From the NCBI RefSeq assembly GCF_016595495.1, contig NZ_JAENIM010000027.1, forward strand, positions 1 through 36,710: a stretch of 36,710 nt of DNA, read 5' to 3'. The notes under the pieces are model-generated. The model did not search any database, was not told the origin of the DNA, and worked only from the letters and a program-made list of their open reading frames with translations. Shown here in pieces: positions 1-7,649 of this stretch. Positions within the stretch are counted from its first letter, which is position 1, and each line of letters opens with the position of its first letter. A program made the translations under genes and the position numbers. This DNA is from Persicirhabdus sediminis (GTDB lineage: Bacteria > Verrucomicrobiota > Verrucomicrobiia > Verrucomicrobiales > Akkermansiaceae).

Positions 1-344
1 CGACGCTGATTTTTAGGCAAAATCTTCGGCTCAAATTCTCCCTTGCGATCTCGCGGGATGGCCACCTCTAACTCACCGTGCTCACTGATCGCTTTTTTGC
101 GGCTGGTTCCGTTGCGCACATTTCCGCGTTTACCGCCTTTGCGCTGGCCTTTTTCGTAGCCTAAATGGTCATCCATCTCACCAGCTAAGGCACTCTCGTA
201 GAACCTTTTCATTAGCTTTTTGATGAGATCGTCACCCTGAACTGCCAGCTCAGCCGGACTCGCTCCAGCTGCCTTTTGTTTCGCTATGAATGAGTTAAAA
301 AATTCATCCAACGCCTGGTCTGCTTCTGTCTTTTTTTTCTTCAT
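1..344 (-). CDS. IS256-family (Mutator-type) transposase, N-terminal part; partial at the window edge
   Basis: The minus strand reads an open frame from an ATG at 344-342 to the window edge, 114 codons with no stop. The product begins MKKKKTEADQALDEFF and continues through a segment containing GEMDDHLGYEKGQRKGG, then a lysine/arginine-rich NVRNG stretch and VAIPRDRKGEFEP. That order (acidic ALxGEMDxHLGY motif, basic RNG segment, then VPRDRxGxFEP) is the hallmark of the N-terminal region of IS256-family DDE transposases. The catalytic DDE residues lie beyond the window, so intactness cannot be judged. No Shine-Dalgarno sequence precedes the start. A second in-frame ATG exists in the upstream duplicate (407-405) but runs into a stop after eight codons, so 344 is the start used here. 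Confidence 0.85.
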   Translation of the reverse strand, partial: MKKKKTEADQALDEFFNSFIAKQKAAGASPAELAVQGDDLIKKLMKRFYESALAGEMDDHLGYEKGQRKGGKRGNVRNGTSRKKAISEHGELEVAIPRDRKGEFEPKILPKNQR

Positions 345-455
345 GGTCGTATTTTACAAATGCGACCAAAAACACAAATATTATGTCAGGCTCTTTTTTT
401 TCTTCATGGTCGTATTTTACAAATGCGACCAAAAACACAAATATTATGTCAGGCT
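330..455. repeat. Perfect 63-bp tandem duplication at the transposase 5' end
   Basis: Positions 330-392 and 393-455 are identical 63-bp units. Each carries a run of eight T, the transposase start codon region (ATG complement at 342-344 and 405-407), and the presumed IS-end word GAGCCTGACAT read on the minus strand. The outer copy yields only an eight-codon reading frame on the minus strand before TAA. A plus-strand frame across this region encodes the same peptide twice simply because 63 is a multiple of three; it is not a gene. Confidence 0.95.
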
Positions 456-477
456 CAACAACATGATGTCAGTCTCA

Positions 478-864
478 TTATTTCACATTAGACTGCTCAA
501 GGACAAATAGACTAATTGCTTCCGAGCGACCGTCTATTTCCTTATTTACAAGCCTGACTTCGACGGTTTGTCCCTCTTTTATGATCTCAGGCAGTGGTTC
601 AGGTATGTCAATCATCACCTCTTTACCATCCCACATAATAATGCCAGCTCTTAGTTCAGCTCCCGATTCAGAAATATGTTCATATATTTTCTGGATTTTT
701 ACCTTTCGAACTTTGCTGTACTCATCGACTACATTTAGTTGAGAAACCATGTTCTCTACATTTTCATTCTCGTCTAGCAACTCATTTCCCTGTTCTTCTG
801 ATTCACAACAAATTAAAAAGAAGCTAACTAGTACTAGCAGATGGTATTTATAATCAATATTCAT
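478..864 (-). CDS. Small predicted lipoprotein, function unknown
   Basis: The 128-residue product opens MNIDYKYHLLVLVSFFLICC, a basic/polar start, hydrophobic core and a cysteine pair resembling a relaxed lipobox (LICC), so a lipid-anchored or otherwise exported protein is likely. The mature part starts with an acidic low-complexity linker and then a predicted beta-rich module (VKIQKIYE, GIIMWDGKEVMI, GQTVEVRLVNKEIDG). This module lines up in order and spacing with the C-terminal module of the upstream neighbour, suggesting paralogy. The start is well supported: AAGGAG lies about nine bases upstream, inside the last codons of the preceding gene, which ends two bases away. This is one of the few genes in the window with a clear Shine-Dalgarno. 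Its stop abuts the IS256-type element, so the native C-terminus may have been altered. No family was recognised. Confidence 0.7.
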   Translation of the reverse strand: MNIDYKYHLLVLVSFFLICCESEEQGNELLDENENVENMVSQLNVVDEYSKVRKVKIQKIYEHISESGAELRAGIIMWDGKEVMIDIPEPLPEIIKEGQTVEVRLVNKEIDGRSEAISLFVLEQSNVK

Positions 865-866
865 AG

Positions 867-1352
867 TTATAAACTCCTTAGGTGCGCGAGCATAGCATCA
901 GCTCGCTCAAACCTTATCTGCTTTCTTAACTTCCCATCTACTATCCACGGGCTCTCTACTTTCATCACCTTTATTTTATCCCCAACCTTAAGGTTCCATC
1001 GCTCTTCATAATCTCCAAACTTTTCGTTATATTCACGTATGAATACCTCATCCTCGCCCCAGCTAAATACAAAAGACCGAAGCGTTTTATGCTTATTAAT
1101 ATTTGAGCCATAAACTTTGGTAATAACGACTTCTCGAATACCTAAGCGTGCAATTTCCCTTTCGATTGGTGACTTATCACCGTCGGAACTTTGCCTGTTC
1201 TCAGATATCGCCTTCTCAAAATATAGCCTCTCTTCTTCCCGTATTTGGTCAACTAGTTCGAGAATATTACCTTGAGCATCTTCCTCAGCCTCAAGCGTGA
1301 GACCTCCTCCTTGGAGGAAAAAAGCTAAGCCCACAATGATTAATTTCTTCAT
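867..1352 (-). CDS. Small exported protein, function unknown
   Basis: An ATG at 1352 gives a 161-residue protein beginning MKKLIIVGLAFFLQGGG, a standard Sec signal peptide (basic n-region, hydrophobic core) with likely cleavage near LEAEE. A GTG start at 1373 would add seven residues ahead of the signal, so I prefer the ATG. After a charged helical region (EREIARLGI) comes a beta-rich module with EVVITKVYG, SFVFSWGEDEVFI, LKVGDKIKVMKVE and DGKLRKQIRF. The same succession is seen in the downstream lipoprotein. The last codons contain the AAGGAG ribosome site for that gene, so the two are co-transcribed and translationally coupled. No domain family was recognised. No terminator was seen between this operon and the tRNA gene other than the tRNA's own. 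Confidence 0.7.
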   Translation of the reverse strand: MKKLIIVGLAFFLQGGGLTLEAEEDAQGNILELVDQIREEERLYFEKAISENRQSSDGDKSPIEREIARLGIREVVITKVYGSNINKHKTLRSFVFSWGEDEVFIREYNEKFGDYEERWNLKVGDKIKVMKVESPWIVDGKLRKQIRFERADAMLAHLRSL

Positions 1353-1373
1353 ATCAAAAGACAGCTTTAGCAC

Positions 1374-1727
1374 TAAACTAACTGGCTCTGCAACCTCTAA
1401 TCACAGAATTCTGTTAGCTTAGATCAGCGAAATTTCATATGTAATTCTAGATTCAACATTCCAGCTAGCTGGACTTCTGGCCAACTAGTCCTAAACAAGT
1501 GAGAAATTTAGCTGAGCTCAGTTAAAACCATTACAGCCAATTTCTCGCTAGTTTTGCCCCATCAAAACACAGCAATTATCATCATCAGGCTGATTACCGC
1601 CCAATTCATCTATCTAACTAAATCAAAATTTCGAAAATTCCATGTACACTCCAAGTCGTAACATGTCATCACGACTATGTTACGAATCTGGTTACGACTA
1701 TGGTAATTTGCACCAAATCTAGAACAC
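1374..1727. other. Noncoding gap with inverted repeats upstream of the small exported-protein pair
   Basis: No plausible gene is present. Visible structures are a perfect 12-bp palindrome CCAGCTAGCTGG at 1461-1472, an 11-bp inverted repeat (1498-1508 with 1539-1549, GAGAAATT core) and a perfect 9-bp inverted repeat TCGTAACAT/ATGTTACGA (1656-1664 with 1677-1685). The last overlaps a degenerate direct repeat of ACGACTATG (1671-1679 and 1695-1703). This gap must contain the promoter of the two-gene minus-strand operon. The structures could be regulatory, but that is inference. Confidence 0.5.
1656..1685. repeat. Perfect 9-bp inverted repeat in the intergenic gap
   Basis: TCGTAACAT at 1656-1664 is the exact reverse complement of ATGTTACGA at 1677-1685, with a 12-base spacer. 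It lies between the tRNA terminator and the small-protein operon. It may be a regulator-binding site or a transcript hairpin; the sequence alone does not decide. There is no T-tract on either side, so it is not an intrinsic terminator. Confidence 0.55.
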
Positions 1728-1753
1728 AAAAAAGCCGCAATTGCTTGCGGCTT
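1728..1753 (-). terminator. Intrinsic terminator of the tRNA-Ser gene
   Basis: On the minus strand a 9-bp stem AAGCCGCAA/TTGCGGCTT with a four-base loop is followed by a run of six T. It begins about 15 bases after the CCA end of the tRNA gene, the expected place for a factor-independent terminator of a monocistronic tRNA transcript. Confidence 0.85.
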
Positions 1754-1768
1754 AATGGATATGGCAGA

Positions 1769-1858
1769 TGGCGGACAGGGAGGGATTCGAACCCTCGGTA
1801 CTGTTGCCAGCACACTCGCTTTCCAGGCGAGCCCATTCGACCACTCTGGCACCTGTCC
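1769..1858 (-). tRNA. tRNA-Ser(GGA)
   Basis: The minus strand folds as a type II (long variable arm) tRNA of 90 bases including an encoded CCA. The acceptor stem GGACAGG (1852-1858) pairs with CCTGTCC (1773-1779). The discriminator base is G, followed by CCA (1769-1771). The anticodon stem CTCGC/GCGAG flanks the loop CTGGAAA, giving anticodon GGA (1822-1824), which reads UCC and UCU serine codons. The T arm GAGGG-TTCGAAT-CCCTC is canonical. The long variable arm and G discriminator agree with serine identity. A dedicated terminator follows. Short reading frames across this gene on both strands are spurious. Confidence 0.95.
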
Positions 1859-2424
1859 TTTATCTTGCATTTGCGCCGCGTATTGCGGTGCGCGCGGAAA
1901 CTACTCAGCTGACTGCAAAGGTGCAATCTTTTTTTGATGCAAATTCAATAAATTTATACCTTTCGAAATTTCACACAGTTTACGCCTGCTGCCGATTCAC
2001 TCATTGCGCTCAGAATGATGCCATTACTGGGCCAGCCGCCCATAGCTAGATTCTCATGTATTGAGATGGACCAGAAATGTTCTTTGCTGTGAGCGACCGA
2101 TGACTCCGCTGAGAACTCTCAAATTTCTAAATAGGCGCTAGTGCTAGGCGACTTCCGATTATCCAGAGCCAGCTGGGCCCAACACACCTGATAATGAGAC
2201 ATTTCTCAGCGACGAAATAATACAGCGATCACGCCATTTCAGCCTAGTTAGCTTGGTCAAAAAACTCACGCCACGGCTAACATCCCCATATTGAAACATA
2301 TCCGACCAACCAACAGTCAATCACATCAATTATGTAAATTTAAATGTCAAAATACCCAGTATGACGGACTAAATCCTATGAACTAGTCATTACACACAAC
2401 TGCCCCCGTAATTCACGCACATAC
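1859..2424. other. Intergenic gap between the divergent tRNA-Ser and C10 protease genes
   Basis: No convincing gene was found in these 566 bases on either strand. The region must carry the tRNA promoter (minus strand) and the protease promoter (plus strand). A weak tRNA promoter candidate, TTGCAC with a 17-base spacer and TAGTTT, can be read on the minus strand shortly upstream of the acceptor stem. No Shine-Dalgarno is visible before the protease ATG. No terminator, repeat or RNA family was recognised. Confidence 0.5.
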
Positions 2425-4677
2425 ATGAATACTAACAAAATCTACGCAGGCATTATATTTTTCGGTCTGAGTTCTAGCTTGATACAGGCAGGAACGATTA
2501 GCAAAGAACAAGCAGTACAAGAGGCCCTTATATGGATGATAGACCATCCAATTATGAAAGAGGCCAGCCGCGAAGTAGCATCTATCAATAGCTACACCAA
2601 TGAAGACAGCGGCCGCTCTGCATATATCGTAAACCTATCACCAACAGGATATCTCATCCTTAATAGTGATGACAAACTACCTTTAGTCATCTCCTATAGC
2701 CCTGATAGCAGATCTAGCATTAATCCACCTGAAGATAGCGCGTTTTATGTTTTGCTAGACTCGAACCTGAGCCAGCAAGTTAGTGAGCCAGTTACAAAAT
2801 CATTAAGTCTAAGCACAGAGCCAGCTGAATTAATGGAAATTGCAGCTAGCTCGTCCGACTTGCTCATCGAGCCAATGCTAGAAACTGTGTGGCATCAAGC
2901 TCACCCAGGGAACCTATACACACCAGAGGGATTCATTCATGCCCAAGAAGCTTACCGCGGCAGGGCTGCTACTGGTTGTGTGCCAACGGCATTTGCGCAG
3001 CTGATGTACTTTCACAGATGGCCTATTAGAGGCCTAGGAACACACAGCTTCAGCCGCGAAGCTGAAACTAATGGAGTACTCGGTGGTGACTTCAGCGCTA
3101 ATTTCGAAACACGCATTGACTGGGCTAACATGCTAACCTTTTACGACGCGACAGTTGACTATCTTCCTGAGCAAGAGGAAGCGATTGCCGGCCTCATGTA
3201 TAACCTTGGTGTCGCCTCAGAAATCATATACCGAAATAATGGCACGGGAGGCGATGGAGGTTCTCAATCAGCAGCACTGCAACAATATTACTATTACGAA
3301 CCATCATCTACCCAGTTCACACAAAATAGCAGCCTCGGCCCCATCCAGGCTGATCTCAAAGCAGGTTTCCCCGCTAACGCCAGCCTGCCAGCCCACTCAG
3401 TTGTTGTTGACGGCCTGCTCATCAATGGTGATGAAACTACCTATCATGTCAATTATGGCTGGGGCGGTGAGGGCAATGGCTGGTGGCGACACGATGAAAA
3501 CCACCCTAGACTGATCACTAACGGCATGACCTATGAGGGCATTGGCGGAGCAGTAACAAACATTAGACCGCGCATGCTCGCGTTCCCTGCATCTACTAAC
3601 ACAGAGATATCCACCACCTCAACTGACTGCTATTGGATTCTACCAAAAAGAAGACATAAGGAAGTGGCAAAAATCTCGCTCTATGAAAGCGCTCAGAAAC
3701 AGGCACCATGGTCAGCAGATATAGAATCATTCTCAGTGAGAAATGCCCAAAACTGGTCACTAGTAACGCACGCGGGAACAGGTAAAGCATGTTGGTATGC
3801 AAAACCTGCTGAACAGGGAGAAAAATCGTCAATCGTCCTAGCTGAAACATTCACCCCTAACGCTAACAGCACTCTGGATATCAAGGGTTGGCATGATTTC
3901 TCAGGAAGTAACAAATTTAACGTCCTTGTATCCAACACTGGAGGCCAAACATACGAAGTCGTGAACAGCTTCACTGGAGACGCATGGTCACCTAGCTGGA
4001 AAACTAGATCTGTGAATCTCAGCTCCTTTGCAGGTCAGGAAATATCTATCAAGTTAGAGTTTCCTTACTATGATTTTCAAAAATCTTATTACGAACTCTA
4101 CATCGAGAGCATCACACTAAATTCAGGAACGTATACCGGCTATAATTTACTCGCTGAGTATACTGATTTACAGACCGTGGATGGCGCTAGCATTGCTCCA
4201 GAGCATGCAGGCCAAAACCTGCACCTCACTCCCCTACCAGCTCTCGAACCAGGCACCTACAACATTGGAGCAGCTGTAACCAACTTGTCTGGGCAAACAG
4301 AAGCCATCGTTGAAACCATGCAGCTAACCGTCGTTGAAAATCTCTGGGATCCAACAGCTGATACTAACAACGACTCAATCCCGGACGTCATTACCCACCT
4401 TATGGGCTATACTAACGATAAGAAGAATACCTTACCGCAACCGAAACCCTACGGCACAGGTAAGCTAGAGCTTGCTGTACCAGTAGATAGCTCCATAGAT
4501 ACTTCAGGGCTCTTTGTCGAATACTCCACTGACATGATCAACTGGTACAATGTGGAAACATCAACATTACCTAACGGAGACAGCTTCACCACATTGCGAA
4601 AGACAAACAACTTCAAGATCCGCTGGGACAAAAATATCGAAGACAAACTATTCTTCCGCGTTTGCGCCTCACAATAA
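2425..4677 (+). CDS. Secreted C10-family (streptopain-type) cysteine protease
   Basis: The 750-residue precursor starts with a Sec signal peptide (MNTNKIYAGIIFFGLSSSLIQA, cleavage likely near residue 22). A prodomain resembling the Spi/C10 inhibitory propeptide follows (about 25-125; GYLILNSDDKLPLVISYS). The catalytic domain contains the nucleophile in ATGCVPTAFAQLMYFHRWP (Cys185) and the histidine in PAHSVVVDGL (His324). It is followed by YHVNYGWGGEGNGWW, the family's conserved tryptophan/glycine block. Downstream, about 400-570 look like a beta-sandwich module, and about 610-750 include an Asp/Asn-rich DTNNDSIPD stretch resembling a calcium-binding or T3-type repeat. Streptopain itself is about 400 residues, so this protein has a long C-terminal extension, probably for binding or surface retention. 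It is monocistronic, ends in its own terminator, and probably acts outside the cell. Confidence 0.85.
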   Translation: MNTNKIYAGIIFFGLSSSLIQAGTISKEQAVQEALIWMIDHPIMKEASREVASINSYTNEDSGRSAYIVNLSPTGYLILNSDDKLPLVISYSPDSRSSINPPEDSAFYVLLDSNLSQQVSEPVTKSLSLSTEPAELMEIAASSSDLLIEPMLETVWHQAHPGNLYTPEGFIHAQEAYRGRAATGCVPTAFAQLMYFHRWPIRGLGTHSFSREAETNGVLGGDFSANFETRIDWANMLTFYDATVDYLPEQEEAIAGLMYNLGVASEIIYRNNGTGGDGGSQSAALQQYYYYEPSSTQFTQNSSLGPIQADLKAGFPANASLPAHSVVVDGLLINGDETTYHVNYGWGGEGNGWWRHDENHPRLITNGMTYEGIGGAVTNIRPRMLAFPASTNTEISTTSTDCYWILPKRRHKEVAKISLYESAQKQAPWSADIESFSVRNAQNWSLVTHAGTGKACWYAKPAEQGEKSSIVLAETFTPNANSTLDIKGWHDFSGSNKFNVLVSNTGGQTYEVVNSFTGDAWSPSWKTRSVNLSSFAGQEISIKLEFPYYDFQKSYYELYIESITLNSGTYTGYNLLAEYTDLQTVDGASIAPEHAGQNLHLTPLPALEPGTYNIGAAVTNLSGQTEAIVETMQLTVVENLWDPTADTNNDSIPDVITHLMGYTNDKKNTLPQPKPYGTGKLELAVPVDSSIDTSGLFVEYSTDMINWYNVETSTLPNGDSFTTLRKTNNFKIRWDKNIEDKLFFRVCASQ

Positions 4678-4705
4678 AACCATTCATTAGACACTAGCAC
4701 CTATG

Positions 4706-4735
4706 AATACCCAGCTTCGGCTGGGTATTTTTTTT
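4706..4735 (+). terminator. Intrinsic terminator after the C10 protease gene
   Basis: A perfect 10-bp stem AATACCCAGC/GCTGGGTATT with a TTCG tetraloop (4716-4719) is followed by a run of T to 4735. It begins about 28 bases after the stop codon and separates the protease from the MoxR operon. Confidence 0.95.
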
Positions 4736-4801
4736 GCCTCCTTGAAAATCAAATATATGTATAGAAGCATAACAATATAACAAAAATTTGATCTAATCTA
4801 A

Positions 4802-4832
4802 TTGACCTATCAAGACCCAACAGTCAGATATT
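4802..4832 (+). promoter_or_regulatory. Weak candidate promoter for the MoxR/TPR operon
   Basis: TTGACC at 4802-4807 is followed after 18 bases by AGATAT (4826-4831), a loose sigma70-like match. It lies in the AT-rich gap of about 170 bases between the protease terminator and the first operon ATG at 4907, which must contain the promoter. The minus-10 match is poor and other AT-rich hexamers are nearby. Confidence 0.25.
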
Positions 4833-4906
4833 ACATTATTAAATCGTATTTGTAATAGTTCGATAGAATTAATCTGATACAACTCATTCTAACTCGTACA
4901 CAATCC

Positions 4907-6571
4907 ATGAAAATTGACCAATTTCTAAATAAGATCCAGCGCCACCTGAATTTGCAAAAATTCATCTCCACAGTGTCGTGGTCACTACTTGCTGCTGGCA
5001 TTATCGGCATTGTCTACGCGCTTAGTTATATCCTTAGAGGACACGCCATGATCGCTAGTGGCTACTGGCCACTAATTGGCTCCTCCATAGTCATCGGATC
5101 TATCATTGCTAGTGTTAATCGTAATAGCCGAGAAGAGGCAGCTCACTATGCTGACAAAAAGTGGCAGCTTAAAGATCTCATGCTAACTACTATCCAGCTG
5201 CAGAGTTCACAGAACGACAATAACAAACAAAGCATATCCAACAGTGAAGTAGTCGAACTGATTGTTAGTCAAGCTGAGCAACAAGCAGCTAAGGTCAACC
5301 AAGACAAACTCACCCTCAAGTGGCCAAAACACATCATTTTCACAGGCACCAGTCTACTAGCCGTATCCATCTACATGCTCACTATCCCCCCTTCTGAGGC
5401 GGTTGTTATGAAACTAGCTCACGAGAACATGATAGAGAGCAGGTCTAATGAAGTTCGTAATGAGCTAGAAGAATACTTAGATGAGCTAGATAAATCATTA
5501 GATGACGATGAAAAAGAAGCGCTGAAGCTCGATGAACTCAAGCAGTGGGTTGAGGAAATGAAAATTACAGGCAATGAGCGTGAAGCGATGAAGCAGTTTG
5601 CCAAGTTAGAGCAAAAAATTAGCCTGAACCTAAGCCAAATGAATCACGCTAAGGAAGAGCGTGCTTTGAAGAAGATGGCTCAGGAATTGCGTAAGACTGA
5701 TAGCCAACAAGCTAGGGCAATACGCAAAGACATTGAAAAACGCGACTACGACAAAGCGGGCAAAAAACTTGAAGACATGCAATTCAAGAAAAATACAGAA
5801 AGCTCACAGAAAAAATCGACTCCCCTAACTGAACAACAGAAGAAGGCTGCTATGATGCGCGCCATTACCAAGCGCATGGCCAATGCTAACAAATCAAGCA
5901 ATCAAAGTAGTTCACAAGGGCAATCACAGGGCAATCAATCAAACGGTAGCGGAAGCAATGGTGATAATAGCCAGCAAAGTGAAATTGCTTCAATGGTTAG
6001 CCAGCTAGATAAAACTCTCAGTGAGTTAGAAAAAGAGCTCCGCAAATGCGAACTAGATGGCAAAAAACTATCAAACCAGAAATGCGAATCACTCTGTAAT
6101 AATATCAACGACCAACTTTGCAAACTCTCTAAGAAGATGTGCCAGACCAGCGCCCAATGCAAAGCTTCGTTCAAGTTAAAGTGCCTACGTCAAGGTCTCT
6201 GCCAGTCGCAGAGTTATGCGCTTGGTCGATGCAATAAACCTAGTTCCAGACCTGGCGGGCAACAAGCGGGTGTAGGCAGCAATCACTCGGAAAGGCAAGA
6301 ACGCTCAGACCATCTAGCCAATGGAAACATGGCCCAGCTACAGGGGATAAAAAATCAAACTGGCCCGTCGCAGAGTTCGGTCGAAGAAGCGGAGAGTGGC
6401 ACCGCCATCTCTAGCAAAAACGAATCTCAACGAGAGCGCAGCTATCAGAGATCTTTCGAGTCATTTGTCCAGCGCGACGACATTCCTGAGGAACTCAAAT
6501 CAGGCGTGCAAAATTATTTTGAATCCATTCACCAATATCAAGAACCTACGATACCAGCAGATCAAAACTAA
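4907..6571 (+). CDS. Membrane-anchored coiled-coil protein with a cysteine-rich segment, first gene of the MoxR operon
   Basis: The 554-residue protein has hydrophobic segments at about 23-45, 51-70 and 146-164. The REEAAHYADKKWQLKDLMLTT segment between them resembles the membrane-proximal part of DUF4175-like proteins found beside moxR genes, which is a resemblance only. From about 180 to 300 it is highly charged and predicted coiled coil (EYLDELDKSLDDDEKEALK). Then comes a Gln/Ser/Asn/Gly-rich linker (about 330-355) and a second helical stretch containing nine cysteines between residues 381 and 442. The C-terminal 110 residues are polar and low-complexity. It begins the operon and ends 20 bases before moxR. 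No catalytic motif is visible. A role as a membrane partner or adaptor of the MoxR machinery is inferred from position. No Shine-Dalgarno precedes the ATG. Confidence 0.75.
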   Translation: MKIDQFLNKIQRHLNLQKFISTVSWSLLAAGIIGIVYALSYILRGHAMIASGYWPLIGSSIVIGSIIASVNRNSREEAAHYADKKWQLKDLMLTTIQLQSSQNDNNKQSISNSEVVELIVSQAEQQAAKVNQDKLTLKWPKHIIFTGTSLLAVSIYMLTIPPSEAVVMKLAHENMIESRSNEVRNELEEYLDELDKSLDDDEKEALKLDELKQWVEEMKITGNEREAMKQFAKLEQKISLNLSQMNHAKEERALKKMAQELRKTDSQQARAIRKDIEKRDYDKAGKKLEDMQFKKNTESSQKKSTPLTEQQKKAAMMRAITKRMANANKSSNQSSSQGQSQGNQSNGSGSNGDNSQQSEIASMVSQLDKTLSELEKELRKCELDGKKLSNQKCESLCNNINDQLCKLSKKMCQTSAQCKASFKLKCLRQGLCQSQSYALGRCNKPSSRPGGQQAGVGSNHSERQERSDHLANGNMAQLQGIKNQTGPSQSSVEEAESGTAISSKNESQRERSYQRSFESFVQRDDIPEELKSGVQNYFESIHQYQEPTIPADQN

Positions 6572-6591
6572 TCCCCCACCAAACTAACACC

Positions 6592-7587
6592 ATGACACAA
6601 ACAATCAGTTCTCCAATCGAAGAAGCCGCCGAACATTTCAAAGCAACATTCAAGACGATCCGACAAGAAGTTGGCAAATTCATTGTTGGCCAAGATGACA
6701 TCATCGAAAATGTGCTTATTTCTATCTGCTGCGGTGGTCACGTATTGCTCGAAGGCGTTCCCGGCTTAGGAAAAACAGCCCTCGTCAACACTCTGTCCCA
6801 AGCACTGAACCTAGATTTCCAACGCATTCAGTTCACTCCTGATTTGTTGCCATCTGACGTAGTTGGCACCCAGGTGCTGATAGAAGAAAACGGCCACCGT
6901 CAGCTTCAATTCCAAAAAGGTCCCGTCTTCTGTAATATCCTGCTCGCCGATGAAATTAACCGTGCAACTCCTAAGACTCAATCTGCTTTGCTAGAGACCA
7001 TGCAGGAAAAACGTGTCACCGTAGCTAACAAAACTCACAGCATTGGATTGCCCTTCTTCGTTCTAGCCACCCAGAACCCGATTGAGAACGATGGAACCTA
7101 CGCGCTGCCGGAAGCCCAGCTTGACCGCTTTTTCTTTAAGCTCTACGTCACCTTGCCTAACCATGATGATTTCAAAGAAATCCTCAACCGCACAGGAGGC
7201 ATAGAGCAACCAGAAATTAAGGCCGTAGCCAACGGCGAAGATATCCTCAAAATGGGTCACACTCTGCGCCAAGTCGCCATCTCCGATGAAGTGCAAGACT
7301 ACCTCGTCAAAGCCGTGCGTATGACTCATCCAGAAAATGACGATTCCCCACAAGAGATCAAACAATATGTTCGCAATGGCGCATCGCCACGTGCAGCTCA
7401 ATCAATCTTAGCAGCTGCTAGAGGGCGTGCGTTACTCGATGGTCGTTTTCATGTCGCCCGCGAGGATGTAGACGAATGCGCCATTCCCGCCATGCGTCAC
7501 CGCTTAATTCTATCATTTGAAGGTGAAGCTGAAGGCATCCTTGCTGACGATCTCATCCGCAAAGCTCTGAGTGCTGCCGCTAAATAG
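6592..7587 (+). CDS. MoxR-family AAA+ ATPase
   Basis: The 331-residue length is typical of MoxR proteins. Landmarks are a VGQDDIIENVL start of the AAA domain (about 32-42), Walker A GVPGLGKT (55-62), Walker B ILLADEINRA (116-125), sensor-1 ATQNPIE (159-165) and EAQLDRFFF (174-182). The alpha-helical lid (SPRAAQSILAAARGRALLDG) and sensor-2 region follow to the end. MoxR ATPases are chaperone-like remodelers that act with VWA and DUF58 proteins on envelope or metal-cofactor complexes, and exactly those partners follow here. The protein should be cytoplasmic at the membrane face. It lies 20 bases after the coiled-coil gene and 62 bases before the DUF58 gene. Function class is certain; the client is unknown. 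Confidence 0.95.
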   Translation: MTQTISSPIEEAAEHFKATFKTIRQEVGKFIVGQDDIIENVLISICCGGHVLLEGVPGLGKTALVNTLSQALNLDFQRIQFTPDLLPSDVVGTQVLIEENGHRQLQFQKGPVFCNILLADEINRATPKTQSALLETMQEKRVTVANKTHSIGLPFFVLATQNPIENDGTYALPEAQLDRFFFKLYVTLPNHDDFKEILNRTGGIEQPEIKAVANGEDILKMGHTLRQVAISDEVQDYLVKAVRMTHPENDDSPQEIKQYVRNGASPRAAQSILAAARGRALLDGRFHVAREDVDECAIPAMRHRLILSFEGEAEGILADDLIRKALSAAAK

Positions 7588-7649
7588 AAAGCGCATAGCA
7601 GCATCAAACAACTCTAAAAAAGACAGACAAACTAAGTCGGATTGCGCCC

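Larger units (their letters stand above)
1..476 (-). mobile_element. 5' end of an IS256/Mutator-type insertion sequence, cut by the window edge
   Basis: The element is recognised from its transposase fragment (1-344). The outer boundary is not certain. The sequence GAGCCTGACAT (minus strand) occurs at the outer edge of both 63-bp repeats (383-393 and 446-456), and a similar GAGACTGACAT ends at 476. The true terminus could therefore be at 456 or at 476. No target-site duplication can be tested because the other end lies outside the window. The neighbouring lipoprotein gene ends at 478, immediately beside the outer candidate terminus. Confidence 0.6.

Noticed and set aside
286-510. Plus-strand reading frame of 74 codons encoding the same peptide twice
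   Set aside because: It is antisense to the transposase start and its internal repeat is simply the 63-bp tandem duplication, which is a multiple of three.
1610-2049. Several overlapping reading frames on both strands around the tRNA gene
   Set aside because: They run through the tRNA-Ser sequence and are mutually overlapping; none has a start signal or protein-like composition.
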